Positions 1 to 10,864 of a stretch of DNA of 64,000 nucleotides are shown here, piece after piece (position 1 is the first letter of the stretch; each line of letters begins with the position of its first letter). The notes beneath the pieces are model-generated. The model was given only the letters and a program-made list of their open reading frames with translations. It made no database searches and was not told the origin of the DNA. This DNA comes from JBQTKD01 sp963703165 (GTDB taxonomy: Bacteria; Actinomycetota; Actinomycetes; Sporichthyales; Sporichthyaceae), in contig OY969798.1 of assembly GCA_963703165.1 (NCBI GenBank), forward strand, positions 2,294,001 through 2,358,000. The letters run 5' to 3'. A program made the translations under genes and the position numbers.

Positions 1-18
1 CTCGAAGTCCTCCGTCAC
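1..18 (-). CDS. 5' end of the gene after dnaJ (partial; possibly hspR)
   Basis: On the minus strand a strong GGAGGTG ribosome site (30-24) precedes GTG-ACG-GAG-GAC-TTC-GAG, reading V/M-T-E-D-F-E and leaving the window. Only six codons are visible, so the product cannot be identified. In actinobacterial dnaK-grpE-dnaJ operons the next gene is usually hspR, the repressor that binds the HAIR sites seen upstream of dnaK, so hspR is a guess from position only. An in-frame GTG at 21 is an alternative start but sits closer to the ribosome site. Confidence 0.35.
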
Positions 19-40
19 CACGTCACCTCCGCGGGCTCGT

Positions 41-163
41 TACGTCCGACGTCCAGCGTCCGGTGGGCCCCGATTCGTCGGACGCAGCGGGTTCTTGCAC
101 GCGCGGGGTGCGTTGCGTCCGACAGATAGCGTCCGGCGGGCCCCCATTCGTCGGACGCAACGA
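41..163. repeat. Palindromic repeat family 1, tandem pair A
   Basis: Two copies of a roughly 48-bp element (about 41-87 and 113-163) lie 72 bp apart between dnaJ and the next gene. Each begins with a GCGTCCGAC-like arm, has an internal AGCGTCCG-GGGCCC block and ends with GTCGGACGCA, so it can fold into a long hairpin. A second tandem pair with the same spacing lies at 17197-17321. The doublet arrangement resembles BIME/REP elements. Confidence 0.75.
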
Positions 164-187
164 GGGCGGCGGGGGAGTGGCGGCGCA

Positions 188-1339
188 TCAGCGTGCCTCC
201 GCTCGTTCCGCTGCCGCCATCAGGTCGGCCCGTGGGTCCTCGGGGGACGCGGCAGCCAGCGCCTCGAGGGCCTTGCGTGCCTCGGCGCTGAGGTTCTGCG
301 GGACAGCCACCTCGACGGTGACCAGCAGGTCACCACGGGTGCCGTCCTTACGACCCGCCCCGCGGCCGCGCACCCGGATGGTGCGACCGTTCGCGGTGCC
401 CGCGGGCAGCTTCAGAGTGACCGGGGCGCCACCGAGGGTCGGTACCTTGATCTCCGCACCGAGCGCCGCCTCGGGGAAGGTCACGGGCACCGAGATGGTC
501 AGGTGCTCACCGCGGCGAGCGAACACCGGGTGCGGCCGCACATGCACCGTGACGAACAGATCGCCCGAGGGACCGCCCCGTTCACCGGCGGCACCCTTCC
601 CCTTGAGCCGAATCTTCTGACCATTCGTCACACCGCCCGGGATGCGGGCGTTGATGGTCTGGCTGCCGGTCGCCCGGCCGCTGCCGTGACAGGTCGTGCA
701 GGGGTTCTCCACGACCATCCCCCGGCCACGACATTGCTGGCAGGGCTCGCTCATCGCGAAGCCGCCCATGTTCCGGCTCACGTGCCCGCTCCCGGAGCAG
801 GACGGACACAGCGACGGCGTGGTCCCAGCCTTCGCCCCGGTACCGGCGCAGACACGACACGGTGCCTCGCTGGTCAGCCGCAACGGCACCGTGACTCCGT
901 CGACGCCCTCGGCGAAGCCGATCGTCACCTCGGTCTCCACGTCGGACCCGCGACGCGGGCCACCGCCGCCACGGCGGTTGAAGATGCCGCCGAGGATGTC
1001 GCCGAGACCACCGTCGGCCCCGCCGCCACCGAAGTTGAACTCGAAGCCACCGGGAGCGGAGTGCCCGCCGCCGGAGCCGGGTGCCCGGAATCCGCCGGAG
1101 CCGAAGAGTTCGCGGCCCTCGTCGTACTCCTTGCGCCGGTCGGTGTCTCCGAGCACGTGGTACGCCTCGGAGACCTCCTTGAACTTGGTCTCGGCCTCAG
1201 GGTTGTTCTTGTTGTGGTCGGGGTGGAGCTCCTTGGCAAGCTTGCGGTACGCCTTCTTGACCTCGTCGGCGGACGCAGTCTTCTTCAGCCCGAGGACGGC
1301 GTACAGATCCCGATTCAGATACTCACGAACGCTGCTCAC
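188..1339 (-). CDS. dnaJ: Chaperone protein DnaJ
   Basis: 383-aa type I J-protein that stimulates DnaK ATPase and delivers unfolded clients. The N-terminal J domain (about residues 9-75) contains the HPD tripeptide. A Gly/Phe-rich linker follows (about 80-130). Four zinc-binding CxxCxGxG motifs (CRVCAGTG, CPSCSGSG, CQQCRGRG, CTTCHGSG) make the cysteine-rich domain, followed by the C-terminal substrate-binding beta domains. It is the third gene of dnaK-grpE-dnaJ on the minus strand. It is separated from grpE by about 105 bp that hold a family-2 palindromic repeat, so its expression may be partly uncoupled. This looks like the operon-encoded DnaJ1 of actinobacteria. Confidence 0.97.
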   Translation of the reverse strand: MSSVREYLNRDLYAVLGLKKTASADEVKKAYRKLAKELHPDHNKNNPEAETKFKEVSEAYHVLGDTDRRKEYDEGRELFGSGGFRAPGSGGGHSAPGGFEFNFGGGGADGGLGDILGGIFNRRGGGGPRRGSDVETEVTIGFAEGVDGVTVPLRLTSEAPCRVCAGTGAKAGTTPSLCPSCSGSGHVSRNMGGFAMSEPCQQCRGRGMVVENPCTTCHGSGRATGSQTINARIPGGVTNGQKIRLKGKGAAGERGGPSGDLFVTVHVRPHPVFARRGEHLTISVPVTFPEAALGAEIKVPTLGGAPVTLKLPAGTANGRTIRVRGRGAGRKDGTRGDLLVTVEVAVPQNLSAEARKALEALAAASPEDPRADLMAAAERAEAR

Positions 1340-1360
1340 GCCATCCCCCTCTCGCGCGCT

Positions 1361-1440
1361 GGTTCATGACCGCACGACCATTTCCCTGTCCGGTTTGTCC
1401 GGGTTCTGTTCGTCGTACGGTCATTCATGAGCGCACGACG
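1361..1440. repeat. Palindromic repeat family 2, copy 1 (grpE-dnaJ intergenic)
   Basis: About 80 bp made of two TCATGA-centred palindromic blocks flanking a core containing TGTCCGGTTTGTCCGGGTTC. The same core and flanks recur at 26629-26713 and, inverted, at 19017-19098. This copy is the most diverged of the three (TTCATGA instead of GCTCATGCATGAGC). It fills the gap between grpE and dnaJ. Confidence 0.7.
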
Positions 1441-1445
1441 ATGGT

Positions 1446-2071
1446 TCATTCGGTGGGCGTGGGCGGGGTCTGGCCCGCGGGGTCGGGTTCGGCGACCTTC
1501 ACCCGCGCGGCTCGCATGATCCGCTCGCCGACCTTGTAGCCCGGCTGCAGCACCTCGACGCAGGTCGCCTCGGAGACCTCCGCCGAGTACTCGTGCAGCA
1601 GGGCCTCGTGGACATTCGGGTCGAAGGGGTCGCCCGCCTCCCCGTAGGACACCAGACCCAGCTTGCCGAGCGTGGCCTCCAGGGATTCCGCGACGACCTT
1701 GAAACCGCCGACGACCTCCCCGTGTGCCCGCGCCCGCTCGATGTTGTCGAGCACCGGCAGCAGGTCGGACAGCGCCGCCATCAAAGCGAGCTCCCGGACG
1801 CCCTCCCGATCCCGCTCCACACGCCGCCGGTAGTTGGCGTACTCCGCCTGCAGGCGCTGCAGGTCGGCGGTGCGCTCGGCGAGCTGGGCGACGACCTCGT
1901 CCCCGGCGGGCGGGGACGAGGCGTCGTCCTGCGCCCCGTCCGGGCCGGCCGCAGCAGCGGCCGGCGCGGACGGAACTGACGCAGCTTCAGGTCGAACCGC
2001 GCCGGTGTCAGGGTCGATCCGGCGCTTGTCCCGAACGATCGGGGGCTCGAACTCGTGCTCCGGTGCTCCGG

Positions 2072-2075
<4 letters not shown>
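1446..2075 (-). CDS. grpE: Nucleotide exchange factor GrpE
   Basis: 209-aa co-chaperone that releases ADP from DnaK. A disordered acidic N-terminus (about 1-55) is followed by the long coiled coil typical of GrpE dimers and the compact beta domain, which includes the family signature near GDPFDPNVHEALL. Its ATG overlaps the dnaK stop by four bases (2072-2075), indicating translational coupling. It is transcribed with dnaK from the HAIR-controlled promoter. Confidence 0.95.
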
Positions 2076-3931
<1,856 letters not shown>

Positions 3932-3956
3932 GGGGGTTCCTCCAGCGAGAACGAAG

Positions 3957-3977
3957 CTTGAGCTGACTGGACTCAAG
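3957..3977. promoter_or_regulatory. HAIR-type HspR operator, proximal
   Basis: CTTGAGC-N7-ACTCAAG, one mismatch from the HspR/HAIR consensus CTTGAGT-N7-ACTCAAG. It lies 26 bp upstream of the dnaK start. HAIR elements are the known operators of HspR in Streptomyces and mycobacteria. Confidence 0.8.
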
Positions 3978-4009
3978 AATGACTGATGGATGCTGCACCC
4001 GTCAAATAC

Positions 4010-4030
4010 CTTGAGTCATGTCGGCTCAAC
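4010..4030. promoter_or_regulatory. HAIR-type HspR operator, distal
   Basis: CTTGAGT-N7-GCTCAAC, a perfect left half-site and a right half-site with two mismatches. It starts 53 bp (about five helical turns) from the start of the proximal HAIR site, in the dnaK/M4-peptidase intergenic region. Confidence 0.55.
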
Positions 4031-4054
4031 CCGCTCACAGCCGGCTTTGTTCCC

Positions 4055-6616
4055 TTACCGCGCGGTCGCCTTGCGCGTGGTGGTCGCGCCTCCCCCGTCC
4101 TTCGAGTACGCGCGGATACGGAACGTGTACGTGGTGCCCTTCTTGAGGTCCCCGAACGTCGTGGACAGGGTGGTCGGCTTCATCGTGCGAGTGCCACGAC
4201 CGACCAGTTGCACGCGATATTTCTCAATCCCCGAGGCCGGGATGTAGGGCGGCGGTGTCCAGGTCAGTTTCACCGTGCCACTGCCCTTCTTCACCGCCGC
4301 GGTACCGACCGCGGAGGGGATGTCGTTCCCGCAGGCGAAGATGCGGACGTCGTCGACCGTCCAGCCGTCGTAGGCGGTCTGCTCATCGCTGATCATTCGC
4401 CAGCGGATCTGGACCTTCTTGCCCGCGAGCGAGCTCAGTTCCACCCGGCTGGAGCGGTAGCCGTTGCTGTTCCCGCCGAAGGCGACGTACCGCCCGCGGC
4501 CCTCCGGCGTGATCGTGTCCTCCGGCCCGTTGACCCACGGTTCGTCGTTGACCGACTGCCAACTCTTGCCGGGTTCGCGGACCTCCACGCGCACGCCGTC
4601 GTAGTACGGCCCGAACGGTGCCGCGTCGAGGCGGTACTGATGGTCGAAGCGCAGGAAGGTCCTGGTGCCTCGAGCGATCGGGATGTAGTCGTTGAGGTAC
4701 AGCGAACTGTCCGACGGGAAGTCGGCCTCGATCCCCCAGACGCTCTTCTGGCCGTGCTCCGCGTACTCGTCGATCTCGATCCACCGTCGCCCGAGCTTCC
4801 AGCGCTTGCTCGAGATGTTCTCGAAGCTGTCCAGCAACACGTAGTCTCCGCGCGTGCCCGCCGAGCAGTACGGCGCCTCCGGCGCGGCGGCGCCGTCCAC
4901 TGACGGCTGTGCGGCCATCTCGGTGGCGGCGACGACGTCGGAGACCTCCTTGCACGTCGTCGAACGGAAGCCGGAGGTGCCGATCAGATCCGCGCAGGCC
5001 TGCTTCAGGACGGCCGCGAGGTTCTGGTAGTCCGCTCCGGAGGTCAGCATCTGCTGCGCCCGGAAGAACAGCCTGGCGACCTTGGTGTAACCGATGCGGA
5101 TGATGTCCTGGCCGTTGAAGTCCTCGCCGGAAGCCAACAGGTACGCGGCCTTGTTCCCGACGCCGCTGTTGACGTGCACCCCGCCGTTGTCCAGGAAGGA
5201 CAGATCGGGGTCATAGAAGAGGCTGGTCATCCGGTCGGGCTGCGGCGGCGCCAGGCTGAGCGTCGGGTCGAACATCACACGCAGCGGCAGCGTGGTCAGC
5301 GGTGCGTCCTCGCCGATCACCCAGGGAGTCTGCGGATTCGGACCGTCGGCCCCGTTGGTGAGATCGGCGAGCTCACCGAAGATGTCCGACATCGCCTCGT
5401 TGATAGCGCCGGACTGGTAGAAGTACAGCAATCGCGAGGTCTTCTCGGTCACTCCGTGGGTCAGCTCGTGCGCCACGATGTCGTCCCCGGCGGCCCAGCC
5501 GTCACCGTAAAACATGCCCTTGCCGTTCCAGAACGCATTGGACAGCAACCCACCAGACGGACCGAGGGCGCACTCGTCGGTGTTCGGGCAGAACCGCACC
5601 GTGGAGCGCAGCTTCTTGCCGTCACCGAGGTCCGAGCCGATCAGCTTCGTCAGGTCCACGTCCACGTAGCGCTCGTAGAACCGAGAGGTGCGCACGGTGT
5701 TGTCCCAGCTGTTGTCCGCGTCGCCGGGACGTTGGTTGTCGCGTGTCTGCACGTAGCCACCCGGAACGCAGTCCGGACCGCTCAGCACGTTGCTCGGCCT
5801 GTTCTCGAGGTCGCAGACAACCTGGCGCAGGCCGGTGATCATGTTCCAGGTGAAGCTCACCCGGCCGTTGGCCGCGTCGATCAGGACAGCGCGGCGGACT
5901 CCCCCGCCGTCGGCCACCTCGACCTGCCAGACCCGCCCGGCGCGAACTCCGAGACGGGCGGGGATACCCACCAGGTCCGGGTCCAGGAAAATCAGCCGCG
6001 GCGCGGTCGCGTACAGCGCGGTGCGGGGCCGGCCGGACTCGCGCGCGGTCAGCGCCAGCGCGACCTCCCGCGCCCGCGCCGCGTCGACCATCGGCTCGGC
6101 AGGCGTGTGCCCGTCCCGCGACGCGGGCAACAACTCCCCGCTGACCGAGCGCAGGCCTCCGTGCCGGTCGACCACCACGGACAACTCGCCACCGAGCACG
6201 GGGACACCGGCACGCAGTTGCTGGAACCGCACGAACTCGTCGCGCGGATCCGCCCGGACGCCCTCGACGGCAGGCAGCATCCGGAGTTCGCGATCGCCGT
6301 CGATCAGCCCGAACAGGGGGCCGATCCGCCGCAGATGCGCACGCGCCACCGCCTGGGGGCTCGCGACGCTCGACCCGCTGGGCAGCGGGATGAGCTGCCC
6401 CGGCGCCGCACCGACCGAGTAGGCCAAGCCCCGGTCGTCTCGCACCACCGTCACCGGAGCGCCCACGGCTGACTCCAACGCCCGTTGCGCCGCTCTCGAC
6501 ACAGCGGCCGGATCAGACAGGCCCAGCAGCGGCCCCGGCTCGGCTCGCACAGCCGTGTGCCCCAGCAATGCCGCCGCAAGCGCCGAAACACCCACGATCA
6601 CCCGAGGAACCCGCAC
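4055..6616 (-). CDS. Secreted M4 family (thermolysin-like) metallopeptidase
   Basis: 853-aa extracellular neutral zinc protease. A signal peptide (hydrophobic segment ending near AVRA) is followed by an FTP-type inhibitory propeptide. The catalytic domain shows the zinc motif HELTH, the third ligand Glu in the NEAMSDIFGE helix and the transition-state His in GGVHVNSGVGNKAAYL. A beta-sandwich segment (DSFENISSKRWKLG onward) and a C-terminal fibronectin type III-like domain follow. Intact, unlike the tandem paralogue immediately upstream (6724-9266), which shares the same architecture. Likely degrades protein substrates outside the cell. The actual substrate is unknown. Confidence 0.93.
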   Translation of the reverse strand: MRVPRVIVGVSALAAALLGHTAVRAEPGPLLGLSDPAAVSRAAQRALESAVGAPVTVVRDDRGLAYSVGAAPGQLIPLPSGSSVASPQAVARAHLRRIGPLFGLIDGDRELRMLPAVEGVRADPRDEFVRFQQLRAGVPVLGGELSVVVDRHGGLRSVSGELLPASRDGHTPAEPMVDAARAREVALALTARESGRPRTALYATAPRLIFLDPDLVGIPARLGVRAGRVWQVEVADGGGVRRAVLIDAANGRVSFTWNMITGLRQVVCDLENRPSNVLSGPDCVPGGYVQTRDNQRPGDADNSWDNTVRTSRFYERYVDVDLTKLIGSDLGDGKKLRSTVRFCPNTDECALGPSGGLLSNAFWNGKGMFYGDGWAAGDDIVAHELTHGVTEKTSRLLYFYQSGAINEAMSDIFGELADLTNGADGPNPQTPWVIGEDAPLTTLPLRVMFDPTLSLAPPQPDRMTSLFYDPDLSFLDNGGVHVNSGVGNKAAYLLASGEDFNGQDIIRIGYTKVARLFFRAQQMLTSGADYQNLAAVLKQACADLIGTSGFRSTTCKEVSDVVAATEMAAQPSVDGAAAPEAPYCSAGTRGDYVLLDSFENISSKRWKLGRRWIEIDEYAEHGQKSVWGIEADFPSDSSLYLNDYIPIARGTRTFLRFDHQYRLDAAPFGPYYDGVRVEVREPGKSWQSVNDEPWVNGPEDTITPEGRGRYVAFGGNSNGYRSSRVELSSLAGKKVQIRWRMISDEQTAYDGWTVDDVRIFACGNDIPSAVGTAAVKKGSGTVKLTWTPPPYIPASGIEKYRVQLVGRGTRTMKPTTLSTTFGDLKKGTTYTFRIRAYSKDGGGATTTRKATAR

Positions 6617-6723
6617 TCCGACCGCCTCCTCGTCCGTCCGACATCAGGTATGCGACAACGACTCCAGCACGGGCGGATGTGCATTTCCCGAGCACGGGGC
6701 TCCGGCCGCGACGGGCCGCGCGC

Positions 6724-9266
6724 TCAGCCGGCCGTACCGTGCCTGGTGGCCGTCGGTCCGGGCTTGCCTGCCTTGTTGTAGGGCGTGATCTTGAAAGTGA
6801 CCTTCTGGCCCTTCTTCAGGTCGCCGAAGGTCGTCGCGAAAGTCGTCGACTTCGTGGTCCGCGCGCCTCGGCCGACCAGCTCGACCCGATACTTGCTGAT
6901 GCCCCCAGAGGGCACGTAGGGCGGGGCTGTCCAGTGCGATGTTGACCGCGCCCTTGCGCGTGGTGGCGGTGGCGGTGCCTACGGAGGACGGCAGGTCCTT
7001 GCCACAGGTGAAGAACCGGACGTCGTCGATCGTCCAACCGTCGTAGGCGACGGCCTTGTCGCCGATCACCCGCCACCGGAACTGGGCCTTCTTGCCGGCC
7101 AGGAAGCTGATGTCCACCCGGCTGGAGACGTAGCCCGCGCTGTTCCCACCGAAGCCGGTGTACGCGGTCCCACCCTCCGGGGTGATCGTCGTCTTCGGTC
7201 CGTTCACCCACGGCTTGGCGGTCAGAACGTGCCAGCCGGACTCGTTCGGCAGGCGGAACTCGACCTTCGCGCCGTCGTAGTACGGCCCGTAGGGGGCGGC
7301 GTCGAGACGGTACTGGTGGTCGAAGCGCAGGAACGAGGAGACGCCGTAGGGGACCGGGATGAAGGAGTTGAGGGTCAGCGAACTCGAGGTCGCGGTGTCC
7401 GGCTCGATGCCCCAGACGCTCTTCTTGCCCTTGTGCGCGTACTCGTCGAGTTCGATCCACTGACTGCCCAGCGACCAGCGCGAGCGGGAGAGATTCTCGA
7501 AGCTGTCGTAGAGCACGTAGTCCCCGCGGGTGCCGCTCGGGCAGTACGGGGCCTCCGGTGTTGCCACTTCCTCGACGCTGGGCTGCTTGGACATCTCGAC
7601 GGCCGCGACGACGTCGGAGACCTCCTGGCACGTGCTGCTCTTGATGTCCGACGTCCCGGTCAGGTCGGCGCACGCCTGCTTCATCGTCGCGCCGAGGTCG
7701 GCGTAGTCAGCGCCCGAGGTGAGCATGCGCTCGACCCGGAAGAAGATCACCGCCATCTTCTTGATGCCGATGGTCGTGATCGTCTGGCCGTTGAAGTCCT
7801 CGCCGGTCCCGAGCAGGTAGGCGGCCTTGTTGCCGACGCCGCTGTTGGTGTGCACCCCACCGTTGTCGAGGAAGGACAGGTCCGGGTCGTAGAAGCCGCT
7901 CGTCATCCGGTCCGGCTGCGCCGGCGCGACGGTCAGCAGCGGGTTGGACATCACGCGCAGCGGCAGCGTGGTCAGCGGGGCGTCCTCGCCGATCACCCAC
8001 GGGGACTGCACGCCGGCCCCGTCGGCCCCGTCGGTCAGGTCGGCCATCTCGCCGAAGATGTCCGACAGCGATTCGTTGATCGCGCCGGATTGGTAGAAGT
8101 ACAGCAACCGGGAGGTCTTCTCGGTGACGCCGTGAGCCAGTTCGTGGGCGACGACGTCGTCCCCGGCGGTCCAGCCGTCGCCGTAGAACATGCCCTTGCC
8201 GTTCCAGAACGCGTTGGACAGCAGGCCACCGGACGGCCCGATCGCGCACTCCTCGTTGTTCGGGCAGAAACGCACCGTGGAACGCAGCTTCTTGCCGTCG
8301 CCGAGGTCCGAGCCGATCAGCTTGGTGAGGTCGAGCTTCACGTAGTTCTCGAAGAACTTCGACGTCCGGTAGGTGTTGTTGTAGCCCTCCGCGGCATCGC
8401 TGCCCGCCGCCCGGTTGGTCACGTAGTTCTTCCTGCAGTCCGGCCCGTTCAGGTCGTTGCTGGGCCTGTTCGCGAGGTCGCAGACGACCTGGGTCAGCGC
8501 GGTGATCATGTTCCAGTCGAAGCTCACCCGCCCGGTGGCGGCGTCGACCAGGACCGCGCGACGGATCAGGCCACCGTCGGCGACCTCGACCTGCCACACC
8601 TGACCGCCACGGATCCCGAGCCGGGCCGGCAGCCCGACAAGCGCCGGGTCGAGCACCATCAGCTGCGGCTTCTCGGCGCGCAACGCGGTGCGGGGAGTCT
8701 TCGGGTTCGCGCGGGCGACGAGATCCAGAGCGGTCGCCCGGGCCTGCGCCGCGTCGACCTTCGCGGGCTCCGGGGCGGGCCCGGTCTGGAGCAGTTCGCC
8801 GGTGACCGAGCGCAGCGCACCCGTGCGGTCCAGGACGACGGACAGCTCACCGCCGCAGCATCGGGACCCCGCCGTGCAGTTGCTGGAAGCGGACGAACAC
8901 GTCGCGCGGGTCCTCGGGCAGCCCTTCGACGGTGGGCAGCGCGATCAGGTCACGTGAGGCGTCCGTGAGGCCGAACAGAGGACCGACCCGGGCCAGGTGA
9001 GCCCGCGCCATCGCCTCGGGGCTGCCTGTGCGGGCGCCCGCGGGCAGCGGGATCATCCGCCCGGCGAGGGCGCCGACCGAGTGGGCCAGTCCGCGGTCGT
9101 CGCGGACCACCGTCACAGGGACACCGGCGATGGACTCCAGCAGCGTCTGCGCGCCGAGAGCGGAGGCGGGATCGAGGGCCGGACCGGGGTCCGCCTGGAC
9201 CGCCTGGTTGCCGATGACGGCCGCTGCCAGCACGGCAACACCCGCGACAATCCGCCGTGCACGCAT
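6724..9266 (-). pseudogene. Second M4 metallopeptidase, two +1 frameshifts
   Basis: Tandem paralogue of the 4055-6616 peptidase, starting MRARRIVAGVAVL at 9266 behind AAGGAG. Signal peptide and FTP propeptide are in one frame. After FQQLHGGVPML the frame hits a stop, because an extra base near 8855 turns the expected GGELS into RR-stop. The middle frame carries HELAH (the zinc motif HExxH), NESLSDIFGE and the beta-sandwich region. A second extra base near 6934 shifts the C-terminal fibronectin-like domain (PPYVPSGGISKYRVELVG) into a third frame ending at 6724. With both bases removed it would be a full-length enzyme of about 850 aa. It is either a decaying duplicate or an artefact of sequence errors; the glyA case favours the latter. 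Confidence 0.85.
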
Positions 9267-9452
9267 GCAGTTCGCTCCTTGTCGGCCACGTCCGACGCCG
9301 CCCAGGCGCCGAAATCGGACCGTCTGACCCAAGAATCCGGGAGTCTTACATACACAAATGGGAACTAACCGAGCCAAAGTCCAACCATTGCCCAACTCCG
9401 GCCTTACCTACTCCCCATTCACCACAGGCGTCACGCGGCCTATCCTCAGTTC

Positions 9453-9596
9453 ATGTTGCGGACGATGCGGGCGACCGACGGCGGCCCGTCCGCGCGCGTC
9501 CGCCTGATGGCGCTGCTCCTGGCGCTCGGCATGCTGCTGACCGCCGCCCCCGCGCTCATCCACGTCATGCGCTGGACGTTCCACCAGCTCGTCTGA
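9453..9596 (+). CDS. Small membrane protein (47 aa), hypothetical
   Basis: Begins MLRTMRATDGG and has one predicted transmembrane segment (about residues 18-37, LMALLLALGMLLTAAPALI), then a short tail RWTFHQLV. It is the only plus-strand gene in the 0-20 kb stretch and ends 49 bp from the hutI stop. The ATG follows CTCAGTTC with no strong ribosome site. Not recognised; membrane peptides of this type are common in actinobacteria. Moderate confidence that it is real. Confidence 0.45.
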   Translation: MLRTMRATDGGPSARVRLMALLLALGMLLTAAPALIHVMRWTFHQLV

Positions 9597-9644
9597 CGCT
9601 GCGCAGCCGATCGCCCTGCGCCTCAACTCGCCGCGCTCGCTCAA

Positions 9645-10841
9645 CTAACGCAACGGTCGCCCGTCCTTCCAGACTCCCGCGATCAGCGGCACACCCGGGC
9701 GGTAGGCCAGGTACCCCGGATCAGGGGCACCCAGCACCACCAGATCGGCCCGCGATCCAGGCCGCAGGGTCCCGATGTCCGTGCGCCGCAGTGCAGCAGC
9801 ACCCCCGGCCGTCGCCGCTCGGACCGCCTCGGCGGGGGTCATTCCGAGTTCGCGCACCGCGAGAGCGATCACGAACGGCATCGACGTCGTGTACGAGGAG
9901 CCGGGGTTGCAGTCGGTGGAGAGCGCCACGGTGACCCGGGCGTCGAGGAGGCGACGCGCGTCCGCGTAGGGCGAGCGGGTGGAGAACTCGGCGGCGGGCA
10001 GCAGGGTCGCGACCGTGCCGGAATCGGCGAGCGCGGAGAGGTCGGCGGCCGACAGATGCGTGCAGTGGTCGGCCGAGGCGGCACCGAACTCGGCGGCGAG
10101 CTGCACCCCCGGGCCGGGGCCGAGCTGATTGGCGTGCAGCCGTGGGACGAGGCCGGAGGCCTGGCCCGCGCGCAGGATCGCCCGGGTCTCCTCGGCGTCG
10201 AAGGCCCCGTCCTCGCAGAAGACGTCGATCCAGCGGGCGTGCGGGGCCGCCGCCGCGAGCATCGGGCCGGTGAGGAGGTCCAGATACGCGGACCGATCGT
10301 CGGTGAACTCCGGCGGCACTACGTGCGCACCGAGGAACGTCGTCTCGTCGGTGAACTGCTTCGCGATGAGCAGCGAGCGGGCCTCGTCGCGGGTGGTCAG
10401 GCCGTACCCGGACTTGATCTCGACGGTCGTGACGCCCCCGGCCCGCAGTTCGCTGCACAGGCGGGCGACGTTGGCGGTGAGCACCTCGTCCGGTGCGCCG
10501 CGGGTGGCCTCGACGGTGGTGCGGATGCCGCCGGCGGTGTACGCGCGCCCTTCAGCCCGAGCGGTGAACTCGCCGAGCCGGTCACCGCCGAACACCAGAT
10601 GCGTGTGCGAGTCGACGAAGCCCGGTAGCACCGCGCCACCGCCGGCGCTGATCCGGGCATCCACCGACGGCGCCGAAGCTGCGGGGCCGACCCAGGCGAT
10701 GCGCGGGCCTTCGATGACCAGCGCCGCGTCGTGGATCTCGCCCAGCGGCATCGGCCCGAGCATGCCGTCGTTGGTGACGAGCACCGCGATGTCGGTGATC
10801 AGGACACTCGGCGCAACAGTGCTGCCCTTTCCCCTGCTCAC
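9645..10841 (-). CDS. hutI: Imidazolonepropionase HutI
   Basis: 398-aa amidohydrolase-superfamily enzyme that hydrolyses 4-imidazolone-5-propionate to N-formimino-L-glutamate, step three of histidine degradation. Metal-binding DSHTHLVFGGDR, the HANQLGPGPGVQLAAEFGA helix with DHCTHL, and the signature STDCNPGS are all present. It is the last gene of the minus-strand hut run, 23 bp downstream of hutF. Cytoplasmic. Confidence 0.96.
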   Translation of the reverse strand: MSRGKGSTVAPSVLITDIAVLVTNDGMLGPMPLGEIHDAALVIEGPRIAWVGPAASAPSVDARISAGGGAVLPGFVDSHTHLVFGGDRLGEFTARAEGRAYTAGGIRTTVEATRGAPDEVLTANVARLCSELRAGGVTTVEIKSGYGLTTRDEARSLLIAKQFTDETTFLGAHVVPPEFTDDRSAYLDLLTGPMLAAAAPHARWIDVFCEDGAFDAEETRAILRAGQASGLVPRLHANQLGPGPGVQLAAEFGAASADHCTHLSAADLSALADSGTVATLLPAAEFSTRSPYADARRLLDARVTVALSTDCNPGSSYTTSMPFVIALAVRELGMTPAEAVRAATAGGAAALRRTDIGTLRPGSRADLVVLGAPDPGYLAYRPGVPLIAGVWKDGRPLR

Positions 10842-10864
10842 CGTTGCGCTCCTCCCCCGTCACC

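Noticed and set aside
5174..6472. Long plus-strand frame opposite the M4 peptidase, and a similar one at 7229-8968
   Set aside because: Both mirror the codon structure of the peptidases on the other strand and have no independent support.
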